In this document: positions 19,871-32,890 of the stretch, one piece after another
Numbering within the stretch: the stretch's first letter is position 1
Layout: every line of letters starts with the position of its first letter
From: Alligator mississippiensis
Taxonomy: Eukaryota; Chordata; Crocodylia; Alligatoridae
Assembly (NCBI RefSeq): GCF_030867095.1
Contig: NC_081837.1
Location: 19,264,001 to 19,328,000 of the forward strand
Length of the DNA stretch: 64,000 bases
Direction: 5' to 3'
The notes under the pieces: generated by a model
Seen by the model: the letters and a program-made list of their open reading frames with translations, nothing else
Database searches by the model: none
What the model was told of the DNA's origin: nothing
Program-made: the position numbers and the translations under genes

Positions 19871-22084
19871 CTGAAAGAAGAAGAAAAAACAGTTAATTTC
19901 TCAATTAGTGAATCAGTTCACATTTTGGACTCTAAAAATACCCACGGTTAGTTCTGTAGACAATACATTTAGAAATCCTTTCCAAGAGTTACAAAAGTTC
20001 CATGTCCAATACAAATCACCATTTCCAAAGATATTAACAGAGCCAACAAACAGTCTTCAAAGCAACCTTGAAAACAGCACAAGAAAAGCTGGAAAGTAGG
20101 GTTTGATGCTTTTCCACCACAAATCATACTAGCCTATCTTCAAAAAGGCCAAAAGGTTCCCAAACAGTTACGACTTTTATTCCCTACCAGCCTTTACTAG
20201 ACCTGAACTAGCAGCTTAAAAGTCAAAACTTTTCATTCTATTTTTAAGCCGTCTTGTTTTTTGTTTTTAATCTATTTTTAATCTTTCTTGTTTCCCCAAG
20301 AAAAGCCATTTTAAGGATCCAATCCAATTGACACTGAGATGAATGGGAGTCTTTTCATTGACTTTGCTTTGGGCTTGATTCAGTACTCTGTATTCATAGT
20401 GGATGATTTCCTCTTTGGAACCCCACCCCCCACTCCACAAGGGAAATCACCTACCACTTATGATACCACGTACCAATGTAAAAGCAGAGACTCGCCAAAA
20501 CAAAAGCAAAACACCCAACCTCCATCAATCAGTGTTAAAACAAAACAGAAACACATTTCTAAGTATGTGAATCAGGAAGAAGAGGGGCTTTTTCCAGCAT
20601 TGAGGAAATCAGGACTGTTAGTCTTAACTTTACACAGAAGAGCAATTTTTAAAATCTCCCATACTAAATCCTAAGATTAATGTAAAAAGATGATACTATC
20701 TCACCAGAGGAAAGCGTTTAGACAGGTGAGAAACAGAATCTAGTATTCATGGAAGGGTAATTATTGGTTTGGCTAGACACTTTTGCTTCTATTTGCTCTA
20801 ATATAATTTCCCAACCTTAAAATACATTGTACTTTCTCTTTGGGTGTGCATCATACAGTATTTCATGACAATACTTTACCCATTTAAAGGTAAAAATCCC
20901 AGTGATACAACATTCAGATTGGAAGACTTAAAATTATAGCAAAAACTGGAATAAATATCCCCCACCACAATTCTGCCTAGATAAGTCTTTTGGTTTCTAT
21001 TTAACAAAAGAAGATTGACAAATATAATTCTTCCTACACGTTCAAGTTCACAGGAACACAATGATTCATATACACTACAGTACTAAAATAACTGCCTTAC
21101 TGGACTCATTTTTGGCATCTAAACCTATTACTTATGTTCACCTGGAAATGTTAAAAGCCTTGGTGGGGTGATGTAGTTGGGGGTAGTCCTGCTTCAAGCA
21201 GGGCATTAGACTAGGTGACCTCCTGGGGTCCCTTCCAACCCTAGTTTTCAATAATTCTGTTTAGCTTTGAAGCACGGAAAGTTTCATTCAAGAAGTGAGA
21301 CTTTCTAGTCAAGATTTTTCCCCTCCCCCCAAAATGCAGGAGCATGTGAAATCAGATTTTACTGTAAGTATTTTTAAAGCATAATTATAACTGCTATTGC
21401 TAAATGAATAGATCCTACTAGAAAGGTAAGCCAAGCAACTTCCTATGTCAGGGAGCAGATATGTAGTAAATTAACTGAGATCAAAGTGGTTCCGTAACTT
21501 CATCAAGCACTTTCTCCTTTCTTTTCCTATGTGCATGCATGACTATGCAAAGGGCGTGGGAAATAATGTTTCAGGCCTCACCTAGCCAGATATTGTGCCT
21601 ATTTAATTAAAATTGGTTTTAAAAAGTTATCAACACAAGCTACACCAAGAAAACCACCTGTGAATTGGTGTGCACTAGCTTGAATTGACCAGATTGAGTA
21701 AACCAGAGGTAAACTGGTTCAATTTTTTGTGTAAGCAAAGCCAGAGGCATAACCAGGAACTTTAGTGCCCTGGGGAAGACGGCGCAGAGCGCTGGAGAGG
21801 GAAGTGAGGAGTGTCAAGCGCTGGAGAAACAAGGAGACAATTCCAGTCCTACTTAATGTCTTCACTGGAGCATTTCTGAAATCAGTCCCCATTAACAGGC
21901 ATGAAAAATATATCCAGTTCTGTCTGGATCTATATATCTGTCCCCCGCACACCCTGCTCTGGGAATCGAGCGCTCAGATCCACCCGGTGCTCGCCTCACG
22001 CTCACTCACTCGATATGTGAGCCCATGCAGCCACATACATGCGTGTACATGTGTGTGTATGTACATGCATGCTCACGCATCTGC
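19871..22084. other. Non-coding, intron-like AT-rich DNA
   Basis: No further exon with good splice sites was found. Contains a CR1 3' scrap at 21164-21259. If the exon at 19725-19870 belongs to a gene starting at the CpG island, this would be its intron. Confidence 0.45.
21164..21259 (+). mobile_element. CR1 3'-end scrap (left arm)
   Basis: 'ttagactaggtgacctcctggggtcccttccaaccctagtttt' is a typical CR1 3' terminus of a subfamily different from those near U2. The mirror is 33695-33790. Confidence 0.75.
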
Positions 22085-22310
22085 ATGTGTAGGTGTATAC
22101 ACACAGTGCACCTGTAGCATATAGGGTACAGTGTGCGTGCATGTGCATACTGTGTGTGCAGTGTGCCGTGTGTGTGTGTGTGTGTGTATGTGTGCACGTG
22201 CAGGTGTGTGCAAACAGGCAGAAGTGTATGTGCACTGCCACACGCACTCTTTCCATGTATGTATACCGACATGCACACACGTGCACATACGTGTGCAAGT
22301 GTATATGTGG
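22085..22310. repeat. (TG)n-rich low-complexity tract (left arm)
   Basis: Long alternating tg/tgca/tgta sequence. The long ORFs across it (Cys-Val or His-Thr repeats) are compositional artefacts. Repeat number differs slightly from the mirror at 32641-32890. Confidence 0.85.
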
Positions 22311-22313
22311 ATC

Positions 22314-23104
22314 TCCACACCCCGGCCTCCCCCGTACAAACACCCGTGGGCAATCCCTCGCAGCCGAGGACGACCCTCTCTCACGAGGCCAGTCCCGGGT
22401 GCGGACTCTAGCGCAGCCGGGGCGCGTGTCTGCGCGGGGGGCGGGCGGCTCTGGAGTGCGCACCCGGACACAACGCCTGCTCCTGCCCCTCCGGCTCCCC
22501 CGCTCCGGCGCCTGTGCAGAGACCCGGCCTCCACCGGGCCGGGGCCGGCGCTGCCCCAGCGCTCGTGTCGGTGCCGCCGCAGGGTGTCGAAGCGGGCCTG
22601 ACACGCTTCTTCCACCCTCCTCCTCCTCCTCCTCCTCCGCCTGCTGCTGCCGAGCGCGCGTGCGCGCGACACCCCCCCCCCCCCCCCCCGCCCTGCCGCG
22701 TGTCCCGGCTCCGGCCCGCGGGGCGACGGACGCAGTCCCGGCCCCACCGCCAGCGGGGCGGGGCTGGGCGTGGGCACGTGACTACCGCCTCCGCTCCTGC
22801 CGCCTAGCCTGCGCTGCACTGCGCACGCGCCAACCCCCTGCTCCTCCCCCGCCGTTGTGACGCACGAGCTCCCCATTGGCCGCGGCTGCTCGGACCCCTG
22901 CGTGCAACCGCGATGGCGCCCTTGAGTGGCGGGGGCGGCGGTGCGGGACGCTGCTCGGCTCCGTGTCGCTGCGGGCTGTGATGGGCGTTGCCCCCCCCTC
23001 CCCCACCCCGGCAGTGCGGGCGAGCGGCGGCCGGCAGGGCTTGTGCGGCGTTTGAGCCGGGCGGGGCGGGGCGGGGCGCGCAGAGACGGGCTCCTCACTC
23101 GGCG
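22314..23104. promoter_or_regulatory. CpG island (left arm)
   Basis: ~0.8 kb with very high GC and dense CG dinucleotides, including GGGGCGGGG boxes, a CACGTG E-box and C- and CCT-tracts. It is sharply different from the AT-rich flanks and is probably the promoter of the gene containing the exon at 19725-19870 (minus strand). The mirror is 31850-32640. Confidence 0.65.
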
Positions 23105-23295
23105 TGCTTGGTGCGGATGAAGGCTGGCCAGTAGGACTTGGGATTCTTGGCTATCAACTCCGTTCGTGTCTGCAAGGGGCGCTTTAAAAACCTCCAAGTC
23201 GGTGTCCTGTTTTGCACACTTGGCTTCTGCCATCGATGCTGGCATTTTACTTCCAAGCCAGTGGGTTTGGCACACTTGCTGTCAGGCTTTGTCAC
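23095..23295 (-). other. Small ORF beside the CpG island, uncertain
   Basis: 66-codon ORF on the minus strand ending at the island, identical to 31655-31855. It has basic composition and no recognised domain. It could be an upstream exon or chance. Confidence 0.2.
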
Positions 23296-24134
23296 TTCCG
23301 TTTAGAGGAGTAGCAATAGTCCGGTTTTCTGACGGGTTCGAATAGATTTGAGATGTAAGTTTTGACTTCGTAGCTTTAAGCGTGCACACTTCTGAAACCC
23401 CTTCGTTTCCTTTCAGTGATTAAAACGCAGGGTCTCTGGATAAGCGTGGGGGGGCAGGAGTAGTTGTAGGACCAGGGTTGCCAGAGGGGTGCCCGTCCCC
23501 GTGCTGGGTAGGAGAGGACAGGGCACAGGGGATTGCAAAGCTGGCCCGCAGGCTCTACAAATATCCCATGTAGGTTTCTTTCATTTCAGCCTTGCCTCAG
23601 ACTGCGGGGTGAGAGATCCTGTGTGTTAGACTATAGCAGGGCTTCGGTAGTCTTCCCCCGTGGCTGCTGCGGAGTACGAAGCTCTTGCAGCACAATGACA
23701 CCGAGACACGGGCAGCAAGTCACAAAGAGACCTCTCTGACCTTGCAAAGACACGCATGCCCGAACAGTTCAGCGGGGGCCACTTTCCCGCGTTTTGTTTT
23801 GCCCCCTGTGAGGAGCAAAAGCACTGCTGTCTCTGGGATCCCGCTTGGTGGTTTATTCTGTCTATTCTGCACGAAAGGAGCCGTCACTGAATGTTTTCAG
23901 CTAAAATGTATTGTACTCTTACAAGCGTAATAAAATATGGACATACATGGCTGCGGAGACTGTTATTGTAGGTAAGTGGTTGTGATTTACTTGGATGTCA
24001 CAAATAGCCTCTCAGGAAGGACGGCGGGGCCACAGCACAAGGTGGTGCGTTCTGTCCTGTCCAAGTGTTTCCCTTTGTACAAGTAGATGGTAAAAGGATT
24101 GTGACTTGAGCTGAGACGTAATCCATTCTGGTCC
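23296..24134. other. Non-coding inner end of left arm
   Basis: No gene or repeat recognised. Arm identity ends at 24134. Confidence 0.5.
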
Positions 24135-24785
24135 TCTGTCAAGTCATCCATAAATCCGAATTTATGAAGTCAAAAGATAAATATTGCCTGAAACAATCAA
24201 ACTAGGTAATACATATTTTTGAATATTCATCAGACATACCAGTTTCAGTGGCCAGGGATTAAGGCTGCTGACACATGTTCGTGTACATGTTAATCACACC
24301 ATAAATAGGAACAGCCCCAGAGCCCCTCGCACTGTGCCATGTCTGGGGAGCCACTGCTCTGTTGTGGGAGCGAGGGGGCAAGTCTGGGAGCCCTGCCAAG
24401 GGGTGAAGCTTTCACAGCACAGGCCTGATGGGAAGCCCCTTGTCCTGTCTCCCTGGGAGCCTGGTCCTGCATCCAGGTTTGTATCTCCTCTCCTCCCCTC
24501 CCCTCCCCTCCCAGTGCTCTGGACCTGCACAGAGCGAGTCGGGGCACTCAGAGCCCAGGGCTCTCCTCTGAGCCTCCAGCCCAATGCACTGGTGAGGGCC
24601 CTTCGTGCTCCCTGCGAACCATGCACTGATCTCAGCAGCTGCAGCAACCAGAGGACCCGAGATGAACAGTGCTGCATGGACCCCGTGTCTTTGCTGTCCC
24701 CATGTCATTCTAGTTGTGACCACACAGTAAGGGCAATAATTATTACTAGGGATTTAATGGAAATAGAATTACATGGGCTCCTGTA

Positions 24786-24850
24786 ATCATAAAAAGTAGG
24801 GCTGGAAGGCACCTCAGAAGGTCTCATCTAGTCCAAGCCCCTGCTTTGTA
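24786..24850 (-). mobile_element. CR1 3'-end scrap
   Basis: 'atcataaaaagtagggctggaaggcacctcagaaggtc' is the CR1 3' terminus in reverse orientation; ~65 bp only. Confidence 0.6.
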
Positions 24851-25445
24851 TTGTTATGCGAGAGACAAATCAATGTCTGAAAAATCACATCAAAATCAAT
24901 ATATCCAACATACAGACAAATATCCAAATATATCCAATAGATTCAAAATTGCATAAAGATCAATATAACCAGGAAAGTTATCAACCAAAAACATTCTTTC
25001 TTCTCCCTATGCCCCTGGACCACAGCTACAGCATCCCTCCACCGCCACCATTACATATGACATCTTAATGAAATTAAGTGTAAAAAATTCTGTCAAACTT
25101 CAGCCCCAGCCCCGTGGTCCTGCCCCAGCGTGCTCCAGCCCTCGACAGACCACGGGCTACCCTGCATCCACTCTACAGGCTGATCCTGGCTGTCATAGTA
25201 CAGGTGCATGTATGGAGCGAACGAGGACTGCAACCACCGCACCTCCATGCTCTCAGCGCTCATCTCAGGGGAGAGGCAGCAAGGAAGGACTGCAACTTAT
25301 CCCACCGAGGCAACAAGTGGCCTGTCCAGTCCAATCACTCTGAACTGGGCTGGGGAAGAGTGCAAGACCAGAGGGAAGTGAAACTGGAACAAAGTCGTGA
25401 ACAGTGTCAATGCAACTTCAGCCGCACCAGACCATAAAGGTGGAT

Positions 25446-26365
25446 TGTAACAGGGGGCCTCCTCAGGGCCACTTTCCCTGCGGCCTGCCCACCTGTTCTT
25501 GGGCCAACTGCCCGCGTTCTCGCCCACCATGCCTTGATGTTAATTAATAGAGATGCTAATAAGTGGGAGGCTGTCCATTTTCTGCCCTGGTGCCAGGGTC
25601 CACTATCTGCGGCTCCTTTCCTCCCCTACACCACAGCCCAAGCCTCGCAGATGGCATCTCGGTGTTCTTATCATCACCGGCCCCACAATCCTTCTATCAG
25701 GACCCCTCCAAGATCCCTCCATTCAGGCAGCCTACCTCACCTTCATTCAGCTATCTAGCTCCCTGAAACTATTTTCCCCCTTGGGTGTGGTCCCCCCAGG
25801 ACCCTTGGCTACCAGCCCTGGCCCACCTCCAGGCCAGTCGGGATCCCAGGCCCTCAGCTCCTGGGCGTCCCTCACGGTGGGCCCCTGGCCCTTTTGACTG
25901 TCCTGGTCCTGGCACCAGCATGGGCCAGTTGAGGGTACTCTCTTGATCAGGTCAGAGTCTCTAGTCCTGCTCTCTCCCCTGGGTCTGCCATCTGGGCCCT
26001 ACAAACAAAGGGGTTACCTACCCAGTGGTGGGGGCTAGGGGTTAAGGCGCCCTGACCCGCCTTTCACCGGGGTGGTAACTTGCCTGGCATTTCCTGGGGG
26101 CTCCTGCACCACTGGGAGCCCCACCAGGCCACCCGCTCCTGGCAGGGTGCAGTTCTAGGTCGTGCTCAAGACCAGGAGCCTCCTAGCCATCCCCTGCAGC
26201 TCCTCCCTTTCCTCCAGATGATAGCAGCAGCTCTCCAGCCAGGCACAGCAGAACTGCCCTGTTTATATGGGCAACCCTAAGCCTAAATGGCTGCCCTCAT
26301 TAGGCACCTGGCAGCTGCCAGCTCCAGGCCCTTAAAGTCACAGGCAGACGCAGTGCCCTGCCACA
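25446..26365 (-). repeat. Solo LTR of an ERV, 920 bp
   Basis: On the + strand it runs from TGTAACAGGGGGCC to GTGCCCTGCCACA. The flanks TGGAT and TGGAC form a 5 bp duplication with one mismatch. The shared block CAAGCCTCGCAGATGG (~25640) and TATA (complement of TTTATATGGG, ~26260) place it in minus orientation in the same family as 2613-4109 and 18055-18994. Confidence 0.75.
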
Positions 26366-27004
26366 TGGACACAGGCAAACATGTATGCAGAGCAGCCTGG
26401 CTGGAGCAGGCAGAGGACAGCATGGCCTCCCTCGACCTCCCTCTGCAGTGGGTCAGCTCTCTGGCCCTGGGGCCCAACAGTGACAAAGAAGGGACAGGCC
26501 ACTGCACAGGCATGGACAGGACGGGGCAGATATGTGTTGGAGGAGGAACAGGCCTGTGTCTTCCAGTCGCACCTCAGCCCACAGGGTTCAGGGAAGAGTC
26601 TCAGGCCCTGCCTGCTGGCTACATTTCACTATGCACCCATATCACGGGTGCCGACATGGCTGAGCAGCACGGAGATAGCCAGAGGGCTGGATGAGCGTGG
26701 GTAACTCCTCCGTGACCTCTCAGGTCCAGGCTCCAGGGAAGCAGCAGAGCTCCTGAGACAACAGGTCAGGCTGGCAGACGGATGCCTCCTTCCCCTAGAG
26801 GAGAGAGTCTCCAGCCACCCCCACCCTTCAGTTCCTCTTGGTGGCAGCGGTCTCGACCCTCCCTCTCTTGGAAAGGCTTGGCCTGGCCTCTGCCACCGAT
26901 GGAACATGCTCCTCCTCTGCTGCTGGGGCTTCATGTCTCTTCTCCAGGCAAACCGCTGCAGGTGGGCGTGAATATTTCTCCTTGCTGCAAGAGGTCACAA
27001 GCTT

Positions 27005-27187
27005 TCAGCTTCTACCTTCCTTGGCGTTCAAGTCCTCGTCCTTCTCTAGTGCCGCCCTTGGCAGTCGTTTCCCCACAGTAGAAGTATCCTCAAGCATCAA
27101 ACTGATGAAGTTGTCGTGGTGGAGGATGCTTTGGAGCCTTGCCACCTCCTCCTGTAGCTCTCTTGCCAGCTTCCTGAGGGGCACCAC
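27005..27187 (-). other. Short ORF with coiled-coil-like start, uncertain
   Basis: 60-codon minus-strand ORF beginning MVPLRKLARELQEEVARL, with heptad-like leucines then a charged tail. It resembles the C-terminal coil of transposon-derived Myb/SANT-type proteins in style only. No splice signals were confirmed. Confidence 0.25.
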
Positions 27188-27823
27188 CTGAACGCGCGGC
27201 TCACATCACAGGCTCCCCCATCTCGCTGTCCCTGAAAGGAACCTGCCAGCGGCAAACCCCGTGGGGTAGATGGTGAGCGCTCCTGCCTGGGTGGACACCT
27301 CACAGGTGGGAGCCCAGAGACAGCTGGCAGTGGCAGTGGCTCGGGGATTTTGATGTCTTCCAGCCGTGTCGCTGGGTTTCTTAACCTGCTACCTCTCTCT
27401 GCTCGCCCCTCTTTCCAGGCAGACCTTTCCTAGCAAACTCCCTTGTAAACTGGCCTCTGTGCTGCTCCTTGGTCCCAAAAGCTTCCCCTTTCCCCTGCTA
27501 ACCCGCTTCCTCTCTCCAAGTTTACGGTGAAGGAAGGTGAGAGAGAGTTTCCAGATAAATTACCTAGCAAACGCCGCCGCCTCCAACTTCCCTCTCACTC
27601 TGGACTCCAGTTAAGCAAGGAGCACAAGAACTGGTCTAATTGCTGTGTTTTAGCGACTTACACTAAATAGATGTAGATTAGGTACTCTCAATTAAAGAAA
27701 GAAGTTACATTAAAGGCTCCCCTTTAAAGAACGGGGGGCAAACTGACCTGTGAACTAACTTTAAAAAAAAATATTATTTCTATATATAAATAGATAAATA
27801 TCTATATAACTGTACCTCTAACA

Positions 27824-27980
27824 CAGTGGTTCCCAAACTGTAGGTCACAACCCCAAATGGGCTTGAAACATCAGCGGGATGGGGTGGCAGGGGTGGGGGG
27901 CTACGGGTTGGGAGTGAGGGGTCATGCTGAGGAATGGGGCCATAAATGGATCGTGCTGAGGAAAAGTTTGGGAAGCACTG
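27824..27980. mobile_element. hAT miniature element, complete, 157 bp
   Basis: Terminal inverted repeats CAGTGGTTCCCAAACT and (complement) CAGTGCTTCCCAAACT. The 8 bp target duplication is CTCTAACA / CTCTGACA (one mismatch). Confidence 0.88.
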
Positions 27981-27988
27981 CTCTGACA

Positions 27989-30815
27989 GCCTGCCTTGTG
28001 ACTGCTATGGTTCGCCTGACAGCCCAAAACACACTTTTACAGTTACACCGCTCTTAGTCTTGTTACAAAGACTGTACTGTGCAGCGTGCACACCCATCAC
28101 CGTCACATTCAAACCTGCAAACTGACTTATGAACTGTTTGCAAACTGCCCCGTTCGCTGCCCCTGGTCACGCAGAGTCTCCTTTTCTCCCCTCCGGGGCC
28201 TTGTTAAGACTTTTGCCAGACACAGGTAGCAGTCCCCCAGCTTGCAGCACTCCCAGCTCCTTAGAGCACGTGCTCAGACCTACAGGCAGCCCCAGCTCAC
28301 TTTGCTTCCAGGAGTTAGGGTCAGGTGCCTGGCTCCTCTTCCCTTGTCTCCTTTGCCCTGTTTGCTGCCCCTGTTCACCTTGTTTATCTCTACTGAGCCT
28401 TTCAATGTACCTCAGTCTAACATTTATATTTAAATTCTCTTTTATTTAGAGCCCTTGCTTTCTGTAAGTGCCTTCGTTGCATCCCAAGAAGGAAAGCTGC
28501 TGTGTCATTGAACCAGTTAGTCTCCAGTGTGCCACCCTGCCCAGATTTCTTCCAAGGAAAGAATAGGGGATGTGATCTCTGCAAAAAGAAAGCTTGTCTG
28601 GTAAAGAGCAATTTTCCTCTTTAAGTAGCTTTTGACATTAAAGCAAAGAACTCTCGGTACCATATTTTATGTACTTTTGAAAAATGGGCTGTTTACTTCA
28701 AGTTCTGTCTGTGCGGGATATGCAGATTGAGGACTGTACTTTGTTATACACAAACATCTGAGACCCTGGGTAGAGTATGCAATGACACAAACGTTACAAT
28801 CTACGTGCTTGCACAGAGCATCGCATAGAAACTAGAAGAGTTTGTGCCAGAGCTAGGGGCACAGGAGTGGCTTTTTAAGAACTGTCCTTATGTCTGTTTC
28901 TTTTAGTCTGTAGAGGTTAAAACTTTCTGAAATATTATGCAAAGCTGAGGTATTGCACCCCTGCTAATACAGTATGTAAATATTCTCATTAAATCTGGGG
29001 GGCATATTTCGCCATTTTGACATATAGCAGTGCTACAGTAGGCATCACAAGGAGCAGTCTATATCTGCAGCAATCATGAGGCAGTTATATTTCAGACATA
29101 ACATCATTCTTTGTAAAAATAGTCCTCACTCTCTCTAGGCTAAAACATCACAGCCACCTGTGAAGTTTGTTATGCTACAGTCAAAACCGCAGTTGAAAGG
29201 TATTTCTTCTGTCCTTTTATTTTTGTTAACTTACAGAGGAGGAAATAATTTCAGTTCACTTTAGGAATCGGTCCCTTTCCTTTGCACCTGTTTTTCCTAA
29301 GTTAGTCCTTGGAGCAATACCGGCTCAATTATAGTAAAGTAATATCATGCATTTTGAGCTTGTGGAACCCACAGACCGTGTAATGCTCTGTATTTCCTCC
29401 CCCTTCCTTGCATCCCACTTTTTGACAGTGTCATTCTGCTGGAGCTATGCTGGAAAACCTTGCAAGCTTGCGTGTGCGTGTGTGCGTGCGTGCGTGCGTG
29501 CGTCCACACATGCTGCATGCAAAATCCTACACTTCGTTTAGTCTGCAGAACCTCTTCTGTTAGCTAATGCTCCAGGCTCTTCAAAGGTGCAGTGAGAGAG
29601 GAGCACTAGTAAGTACCTAAGGCAGGAAGCAAACAAGGGCTTTATCACTGGTCTTTAACTCCTATCAAAAGGGGAGCGAGGGAGAAGTCATTTAAACATG
29701 AGGCTTGAATGAAAATTAGCATGGATTAGTCACAGTTGTCCCAGGAGTCCTGTTATCTCAGTTCACAGGTACTTATGGTAGGGAGTGGGGAACTTGACCT
29801 CTAGGATCCCCAAATGAAAGACTCTTGAGGGAGCGAAGAGGGGGAGGAAGAGTCCTGGGTCTGTTTTTAGCCAAAGGGAATTCCCCTCGAGGCATGGCAG
29901 GAGTAGTGTGTGTCTCCCTGTCTTTTCCCAGTGGATGAGCTCCTGGGCAGTTCGTGCATGGAGGAAGGATGATTCTCTAGCCTGTTCCCCGCAGGTAAAT
30001 TGCAACAAATTGAAATGATTTTGAGAAACAAGTGGGTTAGGTCTGAGCAGCTTCCTTGTTTGGTAGTCAGTTGGCTGAAGAGTGGTTGATGCTGATGTTA
30101 CTTAATACTAGATTTACCCTTCTGTGGCCCCTGGCAGAGAGATCGGGGCATTCATCCTCCACTTTGCACAGACTGGAGGGAGCAACCTGGCTCCCATCTT
30201 AGTTCTGAATAACTTCATTGCTGAAAAATCAAATGTGCACAGGTCCCCTAAGGAACGTGTCCATTCAAAGACATGAAATATAAACGTATATTGTTACGTG
30301 CACATGCTTTGCACGAGTACATTTGCTGGATGCATTTGGTATGTTCTTTAAACAAGTAGTGTCGTTAGCTATTTAAATTCTTGACTCGGCTGTTAGGCTT
30401 GCGGCAGAAATGACACATAAGCTGGTCTAAGAGATTGGAAACAGGTTCAGATCTGGAACACAGCAGAAGGATGGTGCGCATAAGCCACTTTCAAGATTGC
30501 CGAAACGGGTTTAAGATAAGCCTGGATGGATGTAGTATTAGACTGAACTGATTTAGATTAAATTGGTTTATTGTACTTCTGACCCAGACCCTCTCCACAT
30601 TCATATTAACACATAGTCCCCCAGCATCCCTGGACTTCTGCCAGCCTGCAAGGGAGAAACCACCTTTGCCCACGTTTTTCTCCATTAAAAGACAATCCAC
30701 TTTAAAAGTTTGTTGATCCATTTCTTAAATTTGTTCGTGACTCCTTCATAGGTACTTGTGACCCCCTTTTGAGACACAACCCACGAACTGAGAACCGCTG
30801 CGGCAGAGCAGCAGG
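27989..30815. other. Non-coding part of spacer, no gene seen
   Basis: AT-rich DNA without a recognised exon or RNA gene. A hAT-style terminus (complement of CAGCGGTTCTCAGTTCGTGG) lies at ~30783-30802, within 15 bp of the arm boundary. Confidence 0.45.
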
Positions 30816-31654
30816 GGACCAGAATGGATTACGTCTCAGCTCAAGTCACAATCCTTTTACCATCTACTTGTACAAAGGGAAACACTTGGACAGGACAGAA
30901 CGCACCACCTTGTGCTGTGGCCCCGCCGTCCTTCCTGAGAGGCTATTTGTGACATCCAAGTAAATCACAACCACTTACCTACAATAACAGTCTCCGCAGC
31001 CATGTATGTCCATATTTTATTACGCTTGTAAGAGTACAATACATTTTAGCTGAAAACATTCAGTGACGGCTCCTTTCGTGCAGAATAGACAGAATAAACC
31101 ACCAAGCGGGATCCCAGAGACAGCAGTGCTTTTGCTCCTCACAGGGGGCAAAACAAAACGCGGGAAAGTGGCCCCCGCTGAACTGTTCGGGCATGCGTGT
31201 CTTTGCAAGGTCAGAGAGGTCTCTTTGTGACTTGCTGCCCGTGTCTCGGTGTCATTGTGCTGCAAGAGCTTCGTACTCCGCAGCAGCCACGGGGGAAGAC
31301 TACCGAAGCCCTGCTATAGTCTAACACACAGGATCTCTCACCCCGCAGTCTGAGGCAAGGCTGAAATGAAAGAAACCTACATGGGATATTTGTAGAGCCT
31401 GCGGGCCAGCTTTGCAATCCCCTGTGCCCTGTCCTCTCCTACCCAGCACGGGGACGGGCACCCCTCTGGCAACCCTGGTCCTACAACTACTCCTGCCCCC
31501 CCACGCTTATCCAGAGACCCTGCGTTTTAATCACTGAAAGGAAACGAAGGGGTTTCAGAAGTGTGCACGCTTAAAGCTACGAAGTCAAAACTTACATCTC
31601 AAATCTATTCGAACCCGTCAGAAAACCGGACTATTGCTACTCCTCTAAACGGAA

Positions 31655-31855
31655 GTGACAAAGCCTGACAGCAAGTGTGCCAAACCCACTGGCTTGGAAG
31701 TAAAATGCCAGCATCGATGGCAGAAGCCAAGTGTGCAAAACAGGACACCGACTTGGAGGTTTTTAAAGCGCCCCTTGCAGACACGAACGGAGTTGATAGC
31801 CAAGAATCCCAAGTCCTACTGGCCAGCCTTCATCCGCACCAAGCACGCCGAGTGA
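31655..31855 (+). other. Small ORF beside the CpG island, uncertain
   Basis: Right-arm copy of 23095-23295: 66 codons, basic, no recognised domain. Function unknown. Confidence 0.2.
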
Positions 31856-32640
31856 GGAGCCCGTCTCTGCGCGCCCCGCCCCGCCCCGCCCCGCCCCGCC
31901 CGGCTCAAACGCCGCACAAGCCCTGCCGGCCGCCGCTCGCCCGCACTGCCGGGGTGGGGGAGGGGGGGGCAACGCCCATCACAGCCCGCAGCGACACGGA
32001 GCCGAGCAGCGTCCCGCACCGCCGCCCCCGCCACGCAAGGGCGCCATCGCGGTTGCACGCAGGGGTCCGAGCAGCCGCGGCCAATGGGGAGCTCGTGCGT
32101 CACAACGGCGGGGGAGGAGCAGGGGGTTGGCGCGTGCGCAGTGCAGCGCAGGCTAGGCGGCAGGAGCGGAGGCGGTAGTCACGTGCCCACGCCCAGCCCC
32201 GCCCCGCTGGCGGTGGGGCCGGGACTGCGTCCGTCGCCCCGCGGGCCGGAGCCGGGACACGCGGCAGGAGCGGGGGGGGGGGGGGGGGGGTGTCGCGCGC
32301 ACGCGCGCTCGGCAGCAGCAGGCGGAGGAGGAGGAGGAGGGTGGAAGAAGCGTGTCAGGCCCGCTTCGACACCCTGCGGCGGCACCGACACGAGCGCTGG
32401 GGCAGCGCCGGCCCCGGCCCGGTGGAGGCCGGGTCTCTGCACAGGCGCCGGAGCGGGGGAGCCGGAGGGGCAGGAGCAGGCGTTGTGTCCGGGTGCGCAC
32501 TCCAGAGCCGCCCGCCCCCCGCGCAGACACGCGCCCCGGCTGCGCTAGAGTCCGGACCCGGGACTGGCCTCGTGAGAGAGGGTCGTCCTCGGCTGCGAGG
32601 GATTGCCCACGGGTGTTTGTACGGGGGAGGCCGGGGTGTG
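31850..32640. promoter_or_regulatory. CpG island (right arm)
   Basis: CG-dense block with GC boxes, a G-tract (~32273-32290) and GGA repeats. It lies ~2.4 kb upstream of the exon at 35084-35229 on the same strand, as expected for its promoter/first exon. Confidence 0.65.
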
Positions 32641-32890
32641 GAGATCCACATATACACTTGCACACGTATGTGCACGTGTGTGCATGTCGGTATACATACA
32701 TGGAAAGAGTGCGTGTGGCAGTGCACATACACTTCTGCCTGTTTGCACACACCTGCACGTGCACACATACACACACACACACACACGGCACACTGCACAC
32801 ACAGTATGCACATGCACGCACACTGTACCCTATATGCTACAGGTGCACTGTGTGTATACACCTACACATGCAGATGCGTGAGCATGCATG
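32641..32890. repeat. (CA)n-rich low-complexity tract (right arm)
   Basis: Mirror of 22085-22310 with small length differences. Confidence 0.85.

Larger units (their letters stand above)
1..24134. repeat. Left arm of a large inverted repeat (palindrome)
   Basis: This arm is the reverse complement of 30816-49176. Coordinates pair with a constant sum in long blocks: 49177 near the outer end, 49239 from the foldback element to the U2 gene, 54954-54956 from U2 inward and 54950 near the spacer. The 62-unit step is a deletion in the right arm. The 5715-unit step is the LINE inserted in U2 in the left arm. Pairing stops inward at 24134/30816. Base 1 pairs with 49176, so the outer end is not visible and the arm probably extends beyond the window. 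Confidence 0.95.
24135..30815. other. Spacer between the inverted-repeat arms (6681 bp)
   Basis: Unpaired DNA between 24134 and 30816. It contains a CR1 scrap, a solo LTR of the same family as in the arms, a hAT miniature element, a (GCGT)n run (~29466-29503) and no convincing gene. Confidence 0.9.

Noticed and set aside
22002-22604. Long ORFs over the TG/CA tract and CpG island (His-Thr, Cys-Val and Arg/Gly-rich)
   Set aside because: They are products of dinucleotide repeats and GC-rich, stop-poor DNA. They appear in several frames on both strands and carry no domain.
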